In this document: positions 1-8,691 of the stretch, piece by piece
Position numbering within the stretch: position 1 is the first letter of the stretch
Layout: each line of letters starts with the position of its first letter
The notes under the pieces: generated by a model
The model's input: only the letters and a program-made list of their open reading frames with translations
Databases searched by the model: none
What the model was told of the DNA's origin: nothing
Program-made: the position numbers and the translations under genes
Origin: an uncultured Lachnospiraceae bacterium
GTDB lineage: Bacteria; Bacillota; Clostridia; Lachnospirales; Lachnospiraceae
Assembly: GCA_910587095.1 (NCBI GenBank)
Contig: CAJUMJ010000052.1
Span: forward strand, 62,001-126,000
Direction: 5' to 3'
Length of the DNA stretch: 64,000 bases

Positions 1-1
1 C

Positions 2-502
2 ACGGATAACTTTATCGTGAAAATCACCGAGACAGACGAGGCTACCCGTGCGGTGGCTGCAGCGCTCACGAACAAGTATGGTACGCTTGACAATATTCTC
101 TACTATGCGATGGATATCAGCCTCTATGATTCCACCGGCACAACAAAGATTACGGATACGACGGGACTTTCCGTGGATATCACGATCCCGATTCCGGATT
201 CTCTGGTGGCTTACGGCGGCAATAACATGGCTGGTGCGGTCGTAAACGGCGATCAGTTGGAGAGCCTGAATGAGAGCTTTACAACAATTAACGGTGTACC
301 ATGTATCCGCTTCCGGGCTACGCACTTCTCGCCCTATACGGTTTACGTGGATACGGGAAATCTGGTGGAGGGTATGCTTGACGTGACGCCCAAAACCGGT
401 GATCCGATTCATCCGAAGTGGTTCTTATCGCTCGGCTTGGCTTGCCTGTCCATTATCCTGTTTATAAAGAAGGATAAAAGGGTGGCGGTCAAAAAGGCGT
501 GA
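2..502 (+). CDS. C-terminal part of a surface-anchored protein (5' end outside window)
   Basis: The frame is open from the first bases, so the gene begins upstream of the window; a GTG at 17 is an internal codon, not a credible start. The visible 166 codons hold a beta-rich module with the phrases ITIPIP and THFSPYTVYV, as found at the end of many clostridial surface proteins. A tail follows with PKTGDPIHPK (about 387-417), one hydrophobic segment and a basic end (KKDKR...KKA). This has the architecture of a sortase substrate, but the motif is not canonical LPxTG. The next gene carries the same kind of module and tail, so the two are probably related cell-wall proteins in one transcript, 28 bases apart. 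The N-terminal function cannot be told from here. Confidence 0.75.
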   Translation, partial: TDNFIVKITETDEATRAVAAALTNKYGTLDNILYYAMDISLYDSTGTTKITDTTGLSVDITIPIPDSLVAYGGNNMAGAVVNGDQLESLNESFTTINGVPCIRFRATHFSPYTVYVDTGNLVEGMLDVTPKTGDPIHPKWFLSLGLACLSIILFIKKDKRVAVKKA

Positions 503-530
503 GGGACTTAAGAGCCCAAGGGGGAGTCCT

Positions 531-3458
531 ATGGGGAAAAAGATAAGAAAGCTGATCGGCACGCTGTTATTGGTGACAGCGATTGCCGTGACACAGATAC
601 CTGTATCAGATGTGGAGGCGGAGGATTCCTCCGCCGCATCTGATTTTCAGATGGACGGAACTACATTGGTGAAATACAATGGCACGGCGCAGGACGTGTC
701 TGTTTCCAATCAGGTAAAAAGAATCGAGGCGGAAGCTTTTGCGGACAATGACCATGTACGCCGGGTTACTTTGGGTGAGTCAGTGGAGGTTATCGGGGCA
801 AAGGCTTTTTCCGAATGTGATAATCTGGAGAGCGTGACTATTCCCGACAGCGTGGAGGTCATAGAGAACGCAGTCTTTTCGGGATGTCCTTCCCTAAAAC
901 ATGTTTCCGTCGGGACGGGGCTTAAAAGTCTCGGAAACGGCGCTTTCTCTGGTGATTACAGCCTGCCGTCTGTGGATATTTCAGTGGACAATCCGAATTT
1001 TGTCTGTGAGGACGGCGCGATTTACAGCAAAAAAGATAGGGATGTGCTCTATCAGGTGCTTTCCGGCAGGAAAGCGGAATCCTACAGTATGCCGTCTTCC
1101 GTGCGCAAGGTTAAACCTTACGCTTTTTGGGGCGACTACAATTTGAGGAATGTGGAGATCAGCAGTAATGTGGCGGAGATTACGGGCTATGCCTTTTCCA
1201 ACTGCAAAAACCTGAAGGATGTCGCGATTCCATATTCCGTAAAGGCGATAGATATGAAAGCCTTTGAAGACTGTGTCAGAATGCGGGAAATCACGATCCC
1301 GACTTCGGTCAGTTCCATTCATACGACGGCTTTCGATGGCTGTACCAAATTGACGATCCAGGCGGAGGAGGGTTCTTACGCGAAAGGGTTTGCGGATACG
1401 CTTGTTCTTGACGATATCGATGTGTCCGAGTACGAGGAGGCGCCGATTCCGGGCAGTGTCAGCGAGAACAGCCAGACAGCCGGGGAAACTCCCGATTTGG
1501 GTCCGGTCGACTATTATCACGAGGTGTCCCACATGAATGCCATGGAAGAGGAGGAAGATCCCCGTGTAAAGGGAAAGTCCCGCATCATCGGACAGGAAGT
1601 GTATGTTCTGGTGGACAATGCGAAAGCTACCGTGAATGTGGGAGGTACGGGAGAGATTCTTGGGGGAGAGCCGGAAAAGGAGGAGCCCGATCTGGATACA
1701 ATTCCGGGGTTGGAGGGATCGGAGGACGCAAAAGGCGGTTCCTTCCCGAAATATACGGTGGTGAACGGTGAGAAGATCGCGGCCCAGGCATATTACGACG
1801 AGGATATGGAGTCTTGCGAGATACCGGAAGGCATTCGGCGAATCGGCGAGTTCGCCTATGCGAGGGCGTCACTTAAGTCAGTGAGAATTCCCGACGGCGT
1901 GGAAGAGATCGAGTATGCGGCGTTCTATCACTGTGATAATTTGACTGACGTGGTCATTCCGAGCAGCGTGAAGAAAATCGGCGTTTCCGCCTTTGAAAAG
2001 ACTCCCTGGCTTTCCGGCTGGAAAGCTAACGCGGGGGAGGCCGGTGAGTTTCTTGTCGTGGGAGACGGGATTTTGCTCGCCTATAGAGGAAAAGGCGGTG
2101 TGGTGTCGATTCCCGATTCCGTGAAAACAATCGGGCCGGAAGCCTTCAAGAAGATGGACAGCGTGACCGGTGTGCAGATTCCCGATAGCGTTACGGTCAT
2201 CGGGGAGGGTGCTTTTGAGTCATGCAGAAATCTTGTTTCCCTGGAGGGCGCGAAGGGCGTGACAAGGATTTGCGACAGAGCGTTTGCGGGCTGCCCGTTG
2301 CAGACGGTGATCATTCCGGCATCCGTGGAAGAGATCGGACTGCGGGCTTTCGATAATGAGAATTTGCAAAACGGTGTTATTTATTTTGCAGGAGATAAGC
2401 TTCCGGCCCGCTCATATGAGAGAGCGGCTACGAAGCTTTACCGCGACGACTACAGGGGGCCTGTCTTTACGGGAGTCCGGGTGGCGGTGCTTCCGCCCGG
2501 CGTGACAGATTTGACGGGCACTTGTCTGTCCTCGGAGTGCGGTGAGTTCTTTGGCGTGATCTGCCGCAGACGAGGAAACGAGACGGAAGAAGAGTCGGAT
2601 TCCGAAAATGCCGGTTCCGAAGATATAGAAGAGAATGCGGAGAGTCCTAAGAAGGCATCTGAGCCGGAGGAAGAAGAATTGGAAGGCGGTGTGCTCACGC
2701 TGCTGTCAAGGCGGGGAGGCGGACCGAACCCCGGTGAATCGATCGAAATAAACGGCGCTTCCTATACACTCGAATTGGGCGAGGAGCGGATCTATGAGAA
2801 GAAGGGAGAGAAACCTCAGACAGGGATTATCGTAGATAACAATAGTTATTCTATTCCGGAAGATAGCAACATAACGGCCGTTATGGAAGGGGACGAGGGC
2901 AGCTATCGGATTGAGATTGCTGACAGCGAGGAGGCAAAGACGAAGATCGGGGATATGTACAAGTCGATCTACGGGAATAAGCTGCCTCATTCCCTTCACG
3001 CTTATGAGATCACCATGACGGATCTGCGAAGCAACGTACCGATTACGGGGCTGGGCAAGCAGCGTACAGAGATTACCATGCCTTTGCCGAGAGGTGTTTT
3101 GCAGGAAAACCTGCATGTCGTGTGTCTGGATACGGACGGACAGCTTGAGGAGGTGGATTGCCGTATCGTGTCCCAGGACGGGAAGGATGCAGTGGCTTTT
3201 CAGGCGGCGCATTTTTCCGCCTATGGCATTTACAATTACGGCTCCGCCCCTGCGGTAGCCGACGTGAAGGACGGGCAGGCGGTGTTCGTCTCCCTCGGAA
3301 AGAAGGATGTTTCCCCGGATACCGGCGATCACAGTATTCATCCGAAGTATATCTTCGGTGCGGGGCTGTTCTTCGCGGCGATGGCGATGCTTTTTTACCG
3401 GAAACCGGTCTTTGTAAGGAGAAGAAGGAATACTCGCAGCGATGAAACAATGAGATAG
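531..3458 (+). CDS. BspA-like leucine-rich-repeat (LRR_5) surface protein with sortase-like tail
   Basis: Predicted exported protein of 975 residues. Residues 1-30 form a signal peptide (basic start, hydrophobic core, ends near VEA). Two blocks of LRR_5/BspA repeats (VTIPDSVEVIE, AFSGCPSL and similar) lie at about 55-290 and 410-640, separated by an acidic linker. A Glu/Ser-rich stretch follows at about 680-730, then a beta-rich module (ITMPLP ... HFSAYGIY) at about 770-905. The tail has SPDTGDHSIHPK around residue 931, a membrane segment and RKPVFVRRRR. LRR_5 proteins of gut anaerobes are adhesins or matrix proteins; the ligand here is unknown. An AGGGGGAG ribosome binding site precedes the ATG. 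The C-terminal module and tail resemble those of the preceding partial gene. Confidence 0.88.
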   Translation: MGKKIRKLIGTLLLVTAIAVTQIPVSDVEAEDSSAASDFQMDGTTLVKYNGTAQDVSVSNQVKRIEAEAFADNDHVRRVTLGESVEVIGAKAFSECDNLESVTIPDSVEVIENAVFSGCPSLKHVSVGTGLKSLGNGAFSGDYSLPSVDISVDNPNFVCEDGAIYSKKDRDVLYQVLSGRKAESYSMPSSVRKVKPYAFWGDYNLRNVEISSNVAEITGYAFSNCKNLKDVAIPYSVKAIDMKAFEDCVRMREITIPTSVSSIHTTAFDGCTKLTIQAEEGSYAKGFADTLVLDDIDVSEYEEAPIPGSVSENSQTAGETPDLGPVDYYHEVSHMNAMEEEEDPRVKGKSRIIGQEVYVLVDNAKATVNVGGTGEILGGEPEKEEPDLDTIPGLEGSEDAKGGSFPKYTVVNGEKIAAQAYYDEDMESCEIPEGIRRIGEFAYARASLKSVRIPDGVEEIEYAAFYHCDNLTDVVIPSSVKKIGVSAFEKTPWLSGWKANAGEAGEFLVVGDGILLAYRGKGGVVSIPDSVKTIGPEAFKKMDSVTGVQIPDSVTVIGEGAFESCRNLVSLEGAKGVTRICDRAFAGCPLQTVIIPASVEEIGLRAFDNENLQNGVIYFAGDKLPARSYERAATKLYRDDYRGPVFTGVRVAVLPPGVTDLTGTCLSSECGEFFGVICRRRGNETEEESDSENAGSEDIEENAESPKKASEPEEEELEGGVLTLLSRRGGGPNPGESIEINGASYTLELGEERIYEKKGEKPQTGIIVDNNSYSIPEDSNITAVMEGDEGSYRIEIADSEEAKTKIGDMYKSIYGNKLPHSLHAYEITMTDLRSNVPITGLGKQRTEITMPLPRGVLQENLHVVCLDTDGQLEEVDCRIVSQDGKDAVAFQAAHFSAYGIYNYGSAPAVADVKDGQAVFVSLGKKDVSPDTGDHSIHPKYIFGAGLFFAAMAMLFYRKPVFVRRRRNTRSDETMR

Positions 3459-3479
3459 AAAAAAGAGAAACGGCGCATA

Positions 3480-3523
3480 AAAAAACTCCCGGCATACTAT
3501 ATATGTAAAGCCAGGAGTTTTTT
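3480..3523 (+). terminator. Rho-independent terminator after the LRR surface gene
   Basis: Arms at 3480-3493 and 3510-3523 pair over 14 positions with one mismatch (AAAAAACTCC.GGC with GCC.GGAGTTTTTT) and end in a T run. It closes the surface-protein unit, but its 3' edge lies only 8 bases before the ATG of the next gene. Confidence 0.8.
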
Positions 3524-3531
3524 GTTGTGCC

Positions 3532-4458
3532 ATGGACAGGGTGAAGAGACAGCTTGGGTGCAGTGAGGATATACAGTACAGTGTAGCTACAGAAGAGATT
3601 TGCGTAGCCGTTTTGGATACGGGTATCGGTGACCATCCGGATTTTGAGGGACGTATCACGGCTTTTCAGGATTTTGTGAACGACAGGCAAGGCAGTTATG
3701 ACGACAGCGGCCACGGCACCCATGTGGCCGGATGCATAGGCGGGAGCGGAAGGCTTTCCGGCGGGCGTTTTTCGGGGATCGCGCCGACCTGCAGACTTTG
3801 TGTCGGAAAGGTACTGGACGAGAAGGGGGAGGGCAGTATTGAAAATATGTATTACGGGCTTTTGTGGGTGTTGGAGAACCGTCTGCGCTACAGGATCCGT
3901 GTGCTCAATATCTCCGTCGGGATAGGAGAAGACGGGGAGAGGAAGCGGATGGAGGAGCTGACGGAGCTTCTCGAGACGATTACGTCCCAGGGGGTTGTGG
4001 TTGTCTGCGCCGCCGGAAACAAAGGGCCGGAGGAGGGCTCCATGTCTCCGCTTGGACTAAGCCGCAGGGTCATCACAGTGGGATGCCATGAAGGCGGTTA
4101 TTTTGGGAACAGGAAGGATCTGTGCGAGAATTATTCTGGGCGCAGCCAGGAGGAGCTTCCTTACCGCAAGCCGGATCTGGTGGCTCCCGGCACGGATGTG
4201 GTTTCCTGCAATGTGAACTGGAGGAGGGACAGGAGAGGCAATTACCGGGACGCTTATATAAAAAAGAGCGGTACGTCCATGTCGACGCCCATTGTGGCGG
4301 GTGCGGCGGCTCTCTATTTACAGAAATATCCGTACAGTACGGTGGAACAGGTGAAAAGGCAGATGATCTATACAGCCAGGGATTTGGGGGATGAGTGGAG
4401 CAAGCAGGGATGGGGGATGCCGGATTTGAAAAAAATGTGTGGCATTTTTCCCTATTGA
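3532..4458 (+). CDS. S8 family subtilisin-like serine peptidase, apparently cytoplasmic
   Basis: A 308-residue subtilase core. The catalytic triad is visible: Asp29 in VLDTGIGDHP, His61 in GHGTHVAG and Ser249 in SGTSMSTPIVAGAA, with the oxyanion Asn in CAAGNKGP. There is no signal peptide and almost no propeptide, as in intracellular subtilisins, so a cytoplasmic role is inferred. No Shine-Dalgarno is visible: the bases before the ATG are the T run of the preceding terminator. The stop codon lies inside the -35 box of the next gene's promoter. Substrates cannot be predicted. No inhibitor or exporter gene is adjacent. Confidence 0.9.
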   Translation: MDRVKRQLGCSEDIQYSVATEEICVAVLDTGIGDHPDFEGRITAFQDFVNDRQGSYDDSGHGTHVAGCIGGSGRLSGGRFSGIAPTCRLCVGKVLDEKGEGSIENMYYGLLWVLENRLRYRIRVLNISVGIGEDGERKRMEELTELLETITSQGVVVVCAAGNKGPEEGSMSPLGLSRRVITVGCHEGGYFGNRKDLCENYSGRSQEELPYRKPDLVAPGTDVVSCNVNWRRDRRGNYRDAYIKKSGTSMSTPIVAGAAALYLQKYPYSTVEQVKRQMIYTARDLGDEWSKQGWGMPDLKKMCGIFPY

Positions 4459-4483
4459 CAGAAAAGAGAGGGTTGTATACAAT
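4455..4483 (+). promoter_or_regulatory. Sigma-A promoter for the GntR regulator
   Basis: TTGACA at 4455-4460, a 17-bp spacer and TACAAT at 4478-4483. The -35 box overlaps the stop codon of the protease gene. It lies about 55 bases before the chosen start of the regulator. Confidence 0.75.
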
Positions 4484-4538
4484 TATACGCAGTGGATATT
4501 TCCACGATTCAATATGTAAAAAGGACGATACGGATAAG

Positions 4539-5264
4539 ATGACGAACTATGATAAGAAATATGACAACGACGATAAGTATTCCCTTCGCGGACGTGTATT
4601 TCAAAAACTGAGGGAGGACATTTTAAGCGGCAAGTACAAGGACCACGAAGAACTAAAAGAGGTGGCGATCGGCGAGGAGCTTGGTGTGAGCCGCACGCCG
4701 GTCAGGGAGGCGTTCAGACAGCTCGAGCTGGAGGGATTAATCAGGATTGTTCCTAACAAAGGCGCCTATGTGACGGGGATTACAGCGAAGGATGTGGAAG
4801 ATATCTACATGATCCGTTCCTTGCTGGAAGGGCTTTGCGCCCGTCTCGCGACGGAGAAAATTTCGAAGGAACAGATGGAGGAGATGGAGGAAAATATCTA
4901 TCTGGCGGATTTCCACGAGGAGAAAGGGCATTACGATCAGATTGCGGAGCTGGATAACCGGTTTCACGATATTCTCTACGAGGCTTGCGACTCCAAGCTT
5001 CTGGAGCATACGTTGCGGGACTTTCATCGCTATGTGCTGCGTGTCAGACAGAAGACCCTTTCCAATAACACCAGGGGAAGGGCCTCAAACGACGAGCACA
5101 GAAAGATCATGGAGGCGATCAAGGCGGGGGACGCACAGCTTGCCGAAAAGCTTGCGAATCTGCATATGATCAATGCCTACGACAATATGGTGAAAAACGG
5201 CCTGAAAGAAATTTACGGGGAAGACCCGCAAGAGGGAGCAGGAGAAAATACAGACAGTCAATAA
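4539..5264 (+). CDS. GntR family transcriptional regulator, FCD (FadR-type) domain
   Basis: A 241-residue regulator. The N-terminal winged helix covers about residues 10-80, with the typical phrases ILSGKY, GVSRTPVREAFRQLELEGL and NKGAYV. The C-terminal helical FCD domain has candidate metal or ligand residues in NRFHDILYEAC, DEHRKIMEAI and NLHMINAY. FCD regulators bind small carboxylates or related effectors and release DNA. The frame is open further upstream to 4395, but the consensus promoter at 4455-4483 would start transcription near 4490, so the ATG at 4539 is chosen. The isocitrate dehydrogenase gene follows 64 bases later without a visible terminator, so co-transcription and an organic-acid effector are possible. 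Confidence 0.88.
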   Translation: MTNYDKKYDNDDKYSLRGRVFQKLREDILSGKYKDHEELKEVAIGEELGVSRTPVREAFRQLELEGLIRIVPNKGAYVTGITAKDVEDIYMIRSLLEGLCARLATEKISKEQMEEMEENIYLADFHEEKGHYDQIAELDNRFHDILYEACDSKLLEHTLRDFHRYVLRVRQKTLSNNTRGRASNDEHRKIMEAIKAGDAQLAEKLANLHMINAYDNMVKNGLKEIYGEDPQEGAGENTDSQ

Positions 5265-5328
5265 GCGGTTAACCGGAAAATGAGATAAAATGCGGCGCAG
5301 ACTACGCGGCGGGAAAGGTGAAAAATAC

Positions 5329-6534
5329 ATGGATAAAATTAAAATGACAACCCCTCTGGTGGAGATGGACGGGGATGAGATGACCCGGATTCTCTGGAAG
5401 ATGATCAAGGAGGAGCTCCTGACTCCTTACATTGATCTGAAAACGGAGTATTACGATTTGGGACTTAAGCATCGCAACGAGACGGACGACCAGGTGACGG
5501 AAGATTCTGCAAAAGCCACGAAAAAATACGGTGTAGCCGTAAAATGTGCGACCATTACGCCCAATGCGGCCAGAATGACGGAATATAATCTGAAGGAGAT
5601 GTGGAAGAGTCCAAACGGCACGATCCGGGCTATTTTAGACGGTACGGTTTTCAGAACGCCGATCGTTGTAAAAGGAATCGAGCCGTGTGTAAAGAACTGG
5701 GAGAAACCAATTACCTTGGCCAGACATGCCTACGGCGACGTTTATAAAAATACGGAAATCAAGGTTCCATGTGCCGGCAAGGCGGAGCTTGTATTTACCG
5801 CTAAGGACGGTACGCAGACAAGGGAGACGATTCACGAATTTTCAGGCCCTGGCATTTTGCAGGGTATCCACAATACGGACAAGTCCGTTTCAAGTTTTGC
5901 GAAATCCTGCTTTAACTACGCGCTTGATACCAGGCAGGATCTCTGGTTTGCCACCAAGGATACGATCTCCAAGAAGTACGACCATACTTTTAAGGATATC
6001 TTTCAGGAGATCTATGACGAGGAGTATAAGGACAAATTTGAGGCGGCGGGCATTGAGTATTTCTATACGTTGATCGATGACGCGGTGGCCCGGGTGATGA
6101 AAGCGAGAGGCGGTTTTATATGGGCATGCAAGAACTATGACGGTGACGTGATGAGCGATATGGTTTCCTCCGCGTTCGGGTCCCTTGCGATGATGACCTC
6201 CGTCCTTGTTTCCCCGGACGGCGTCTATGAGTATGAGGCTGCCCACGGCACCGTGCAGAGACATTATTATAAACATTTGAAGGGGGAGGAGACTTCCACC
6301 AATTCCGTGGCGACTATCTTCGCGTGGACGGGTGCGCTCAGAAAGCGTGGCGAGCTGGACGGCAGCAAAGAGCTCATGGCGTTTGCGGATAAGCTCGAAA
6401 AGGCAACTCTCCAAACCATAGAAGAGGGGAAGATGACGAAAGACCTGGCGCTCATCACCTCGCTTGAGGACGTGACAGTATTAAACAGCGAAAACTTTAT
6501 CCGGGAGATCAGAAATACGTTCGAAACGTTATAA
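5329..6534 (+). CDS. icd: NADP-dependent isocitrate dehydrogenase
   Basis: A 401-residue cytosolic enzyme that oxidises and decarboxylates isocitrate to 2-oxoglutarate with NADP+, supplying glutamate synthesis. It has the sequence style of the dimeric eukaryotic-like class: the N-terminal phrase PLVEMDGDEMTRILW, a middle with SPNGTIRAILDGTVFR, and the coenzyme-side phrase YEYEAAHGTVQRHYY. Length is normal. A GGAAAGGTG ribosome binding site precedes the ATG at 5329; an in-frame ATG at 5290 lacks one. It follows the GntR regulator and converges on the ABC-F gene, with a shared hairpin between them. Confidence 0.95.
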   Translation: MDKIKMTTPLVEMDGDEMTRILWKMIKEELLTPYIDLKTEYYDLGLKHRNETDDQVTEDSAKATKKYGVAVKCATITPNAARMTEYNLKEMWKSPNGTIRAILDGTVFRTPIVVKGIEPCVKNWEKPITLARHAYGDVYKNTEIKVPCAGKAELVFTAKDGTQTRETIHEFSGPGILQGIHNTDKSVSSFAKSCFNYALDTRQDLWFATKDTISKKYDHTFKDIFQEIYDEEYKDKFEAAGIEYFYTLIDDAVARVMKARGGFIWACKNYDGDVMSDMVSSAFGSLAMMTSVLVSPDGVYEYEAAHGTVQRHYYKHLKGEETSTNSVATIFAWTGALRKRGELDGSKELMAFADKLEKATLQTIEEGKMTKDLALITSLEDVTVLNSENFIREIRNTFETL

Positions 6535-6560
6535 AACGACCGGTTGATCGGGATGTGCGG

Positions 6561-6590
6561 CGAGTAGGGAAGCGGAACTTTCCCTACTCG
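6561..6590. terminator. Hairpin between convergent icd and ABC-F genes
   Basis: CGAGTAGGGAA at 6561-6571 pairs perfectly with TTCCCTACTCG at 6580-6590, an 11-bp stem. The T run is weak on the plus strand (ATTTCTT) and absent on the minus strand. The hairpin includes the stop codon of the minus-strand gene. It probably acts as a bidirectional terminator. Confidence 0.6.
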
Positions 6591-8521
6591 ATTTCTTCCG
6601 TGGATAATTCTTCCCATTTTTCATACAATTCGCTTAATTTTGCCTCGATTTCTTCCTTTTCCCGGTTTAATTCCTGCAGCCTGGCCACATCCGTACAGAT
6701 TTCAGGAGAGCTCATGAGGGCGTCTGCCTTTGCACGACGCGTTTCTAACGTCTCAATCTTTTCCTCACATTTTTTTAAATCATTTTCCCGTTTGCGCCGG
6801 GCGGCCTGCTGTTCCTTTTTCGCTTTCCAGTCCTGCTTTACGGAGGAGCCGTCCGCGCTGGAATTTGTGAAAGTTTTGGTGGCCGTGGCAAAGACAGCGT
6901 CAATTCTCGCGAGCTGTTCTTCCTTTTTTTCCAGATAATAGTCATAGTTTCCGAGATAGCTGATCAGCATCCGACGGTTTAAATCGAGAATCCGGTCGGC
7001 CGTCCGGTTGATAAAATATCGGTCGTGGGAGACATAGAGCACCGTTCCCGTGTATGCGTTCAGCGCGTCTTCCAGAATTTCCTTGGACATAATATCCAGA
7101 TGGTTCGTCGGCTCGTCCAGGATCAGGAAGTTGGCTTCGGAGAGCATGAGTTTCGCGAGCGAAAGGCGGCCTCTTTCCCCGCCGCTCAAAGTACTGATGG
7201 TTTTAAAGACTTCCTCCCCCGTAAAGAGGAAGGCGGCCAGGGTATTGCGGATCTCCGTATTGTTGAGATTCGGATAATCGTCGGAAATTTCCTGAAACAG
7301 CGTTTTTTCCGGGTGCAGAACGTGATGTTCCTGGTCGTAATAGCCGATGGCGACATTGGCGCCCAGACGGATCGTGCCGTGATCAGGGGGCAGAAGCTCG
7401 TTGATTATTTTCAGGATGGTCGTTTTTCCCGTGCCGTTATCGCCGATGACGGCCACATGCTCCCCCTTTTTCAGATCAAAGGAGAGATCTTCAAAGAGGG
7501 AGAGGGAGCCGAAGGACTTGGACAGCCCTTCCACCGCGAGTACGTCGTTTCCGCTGGGGAATTTGGGTTCCAGCTTTAAATGCATATCGGCCCGGACTTC
7601 CACGGGCTTTTCAAGCACATCGATTTTTTGCAGCATTTTTTCCCTGCTTTCCGCGCGCTTGATGGACTTTTCCCGGTTGAAGGAGCGGAGCTTTTCAATA
7701 ACCGCTTCCTGATGTCTGATTTCCTGTTGTTGCTTCATGTAAGCGTTGTATGCGGCGGCGCGCAGCATCTCCTTGCCGGCGGCATAGTCGGAATAATTGC
7801 CTGTAAAGACGGTGGCAAGGGTGTTGTCAAGCTCGATCACTTTGGTGGCCACTTTGTCCAGAAAATAGCGATCGTGGGAGACGATCAGCACCGCTCCTTT
7901 GTAATTCAGAAGATAGGTTTCGAGCCAGGCAATGGATTGCAAATCCAGATGGTTCGTCGGCTCGTCCAGGATAATCAGATTCGGTTTCAGGAGAAGAAGC
8001 TTTCCGAGGGCGATGCGCGTCTTTTGTCCGCCGGAGAGAGTAGCGATTGATTTGTCAAACTCTTCTTCCGAAAAGCCAAGCCCTTTTAAGACGCCCACGA
8101 GCTCGCTTTTGTACGCGTAACCGTTGGCTGTCTCGTAGGCATGGGTCAGGGCGGCGTAGTTTTCCATAAGGCGGGCCAGACTGTCTCCGGTGGCGGTTTT
8201 CATCTGCAGCTCCATCGTGTGCATCTGCCGTTCCATATCGAGAATATCCTGTTTGACAAGCAAAAGCTCCTGATAAATTGTATTTTCTCCGGACACGGCC
8301 TCGTGCTGGGAGAGATACCCGACGGTTTTGTCCTTTGAGAGGGTCACGATCCCCTCGTCGGCGGACATCTCCCCCATGATAATGCGCAGGAGGGTGGTCT
8401 TCCCTGCGCCGTTTATGCCGACGATGGCAGCTTTGTCGTAGTCTTCTATATGAAAAGATACTTTTTGCAGTACCGGAACTTCGTTGAAGGATTTATGTAT
8501 ATTGCTGACGGATAGTATCAT
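6584..8521 (-). CDS. abc-f: ABC-F family ATP-binding protein
   Basis: A 645-residue soluble protein with two ABC ATPase domains in tandem and no membrane segments. Domain 1 has the Walker A GINGAGKTTL and signature LSGGQKTR; domain 2 has GDNGTGKTT and LSGGERGR. Both have ILDEPTNHLD. The linker between them is charged and helical, as in the P-site tRNA-interaction motif of ABC-F proteins, and the C terminus is a coiled coil rich in Lys and Glu. ABC-F proteins act on the ribosome; some give antibiotic protection, others are housekeeping (YdiF/Uup-like). Which applies here cannot be decided. An AAAGGAG site precedes the ATG. It is divergent from rex with its own TTGACA/TAAAAT promoter. Confidence 0.93.
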   Translation of the reverse strand: MILSVSNIHKSFNEVPVLQKVSFHIEDYDKAAIVGINGAGKTTLLRIIMGEMSADEGIVTLSKDKTVGYLSQHEAVSGENTIYQELLLVKQDILDMERQMHTMELQMKTATGDSLARLMENYAALTHAYETANGYAYKSELVGVLKGLGFSEEEFDKSIATLSGGQKTRIALGKLLLLKPNLIILDEPTNHLDLQSIAWLETYLLNYKGAVLIVSHDRYFLDKVATKVIELDNTLATVFTGNYSDYAAGKEMLRAAAYNAYMKQQQEIRHQEAVIEKLRSFNREKSIKRAESREKMLQKIDVLEKPVEVRADMHLKLEPKFPSGNDVLAVEGLSKSFGSLSLFEDLSFDLKKGEHVAVIGDNGTGKTTILKIINELLPPDHGTIRLGANVAIGYYDQEHHVLHPEKTLFQEISDDYPNLNNTEIRNTLAAFLFTGEEVFKTISTLSGGERGRLSLAKLMLSEANFLILDEPTNHLDIMSKEILEDALNAYTGTVLYVSHDRYFINRTADRILDLNRRMLISYLGNYDYYLEKKEEQLARIDAVFATATKTFTNSSADGSSVKQDWKAKKEQQAARRKRENDLKKCEEKIETLETRRAKADALMSSPEICTDVARLQELNREKEEIEAKLSELYEKWEELSTEEIE

Positions 8522-8577
8522 GGTTATAACCTTGCTCCTTTCTCCATCTGACCTTTCTCAATGCCATTTTACAGCTC

Positions 8578-8606
8578 ATTTTACAGACTGAAAAGACTTG
8601 TGTCAA
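8578..8606 (-). promoter_or_regulatory. Promoter of the ABC-F gene
   Basis: On the minus strand: TTGACA (plus-strand 8601-8606), a 17-bp spacer and TAAAAT (8578-8583). The -35 box forms the left half of the perfect palindrome at 8601-8616 shared with the rex promoter. Confidence 0.75.
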
Positions 8607-8610
8607 TCGA

Positions 8611-8628
8611 TTGACAGGATTTTAACAA
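8611..8628. promoter_or_regulatory. Candidate Rex operator (autoregulation)
   Basis: The 18-bp stretch TTGACAGGATTTTAACAA matches the clostridial Rex consensus TTGTTAA-N4-TTAACAA at 11 of 14 defined positions, with a perfect right half. It covers the rex -35 box and sits just outside the ABC-F -35 box. Autoregulation of rex is inferred. Confidence 0.5.
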
Positions 8629-8639
8629 GGGGGTATCAT
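8611..8639 (+). promoter_or_regulatory. Promoter of rex
   Basis: TTGACA at 8611-8616, a 17-bp spacer and TATCAT at 8634-8639. A TATAAT at 8639-8644 is also present but at a 22-bp spacing. The -35 overlaps the candidate Rex operator. Confidence 0.75.
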
Positions 8640-8691
8640 ATAATAGTTGTAACATGACGAAAATATTAATCAAATGACGGGGGATACGGTT

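Noticed and set aside
2706..3723. Two overlapping long minus-strand frames across the LRR gene end and the protease start
   Set aside because: They run through a terminator and two well-supported plus-strand genes, and their proteins have Arg/Pro/His-rich shadow composition.
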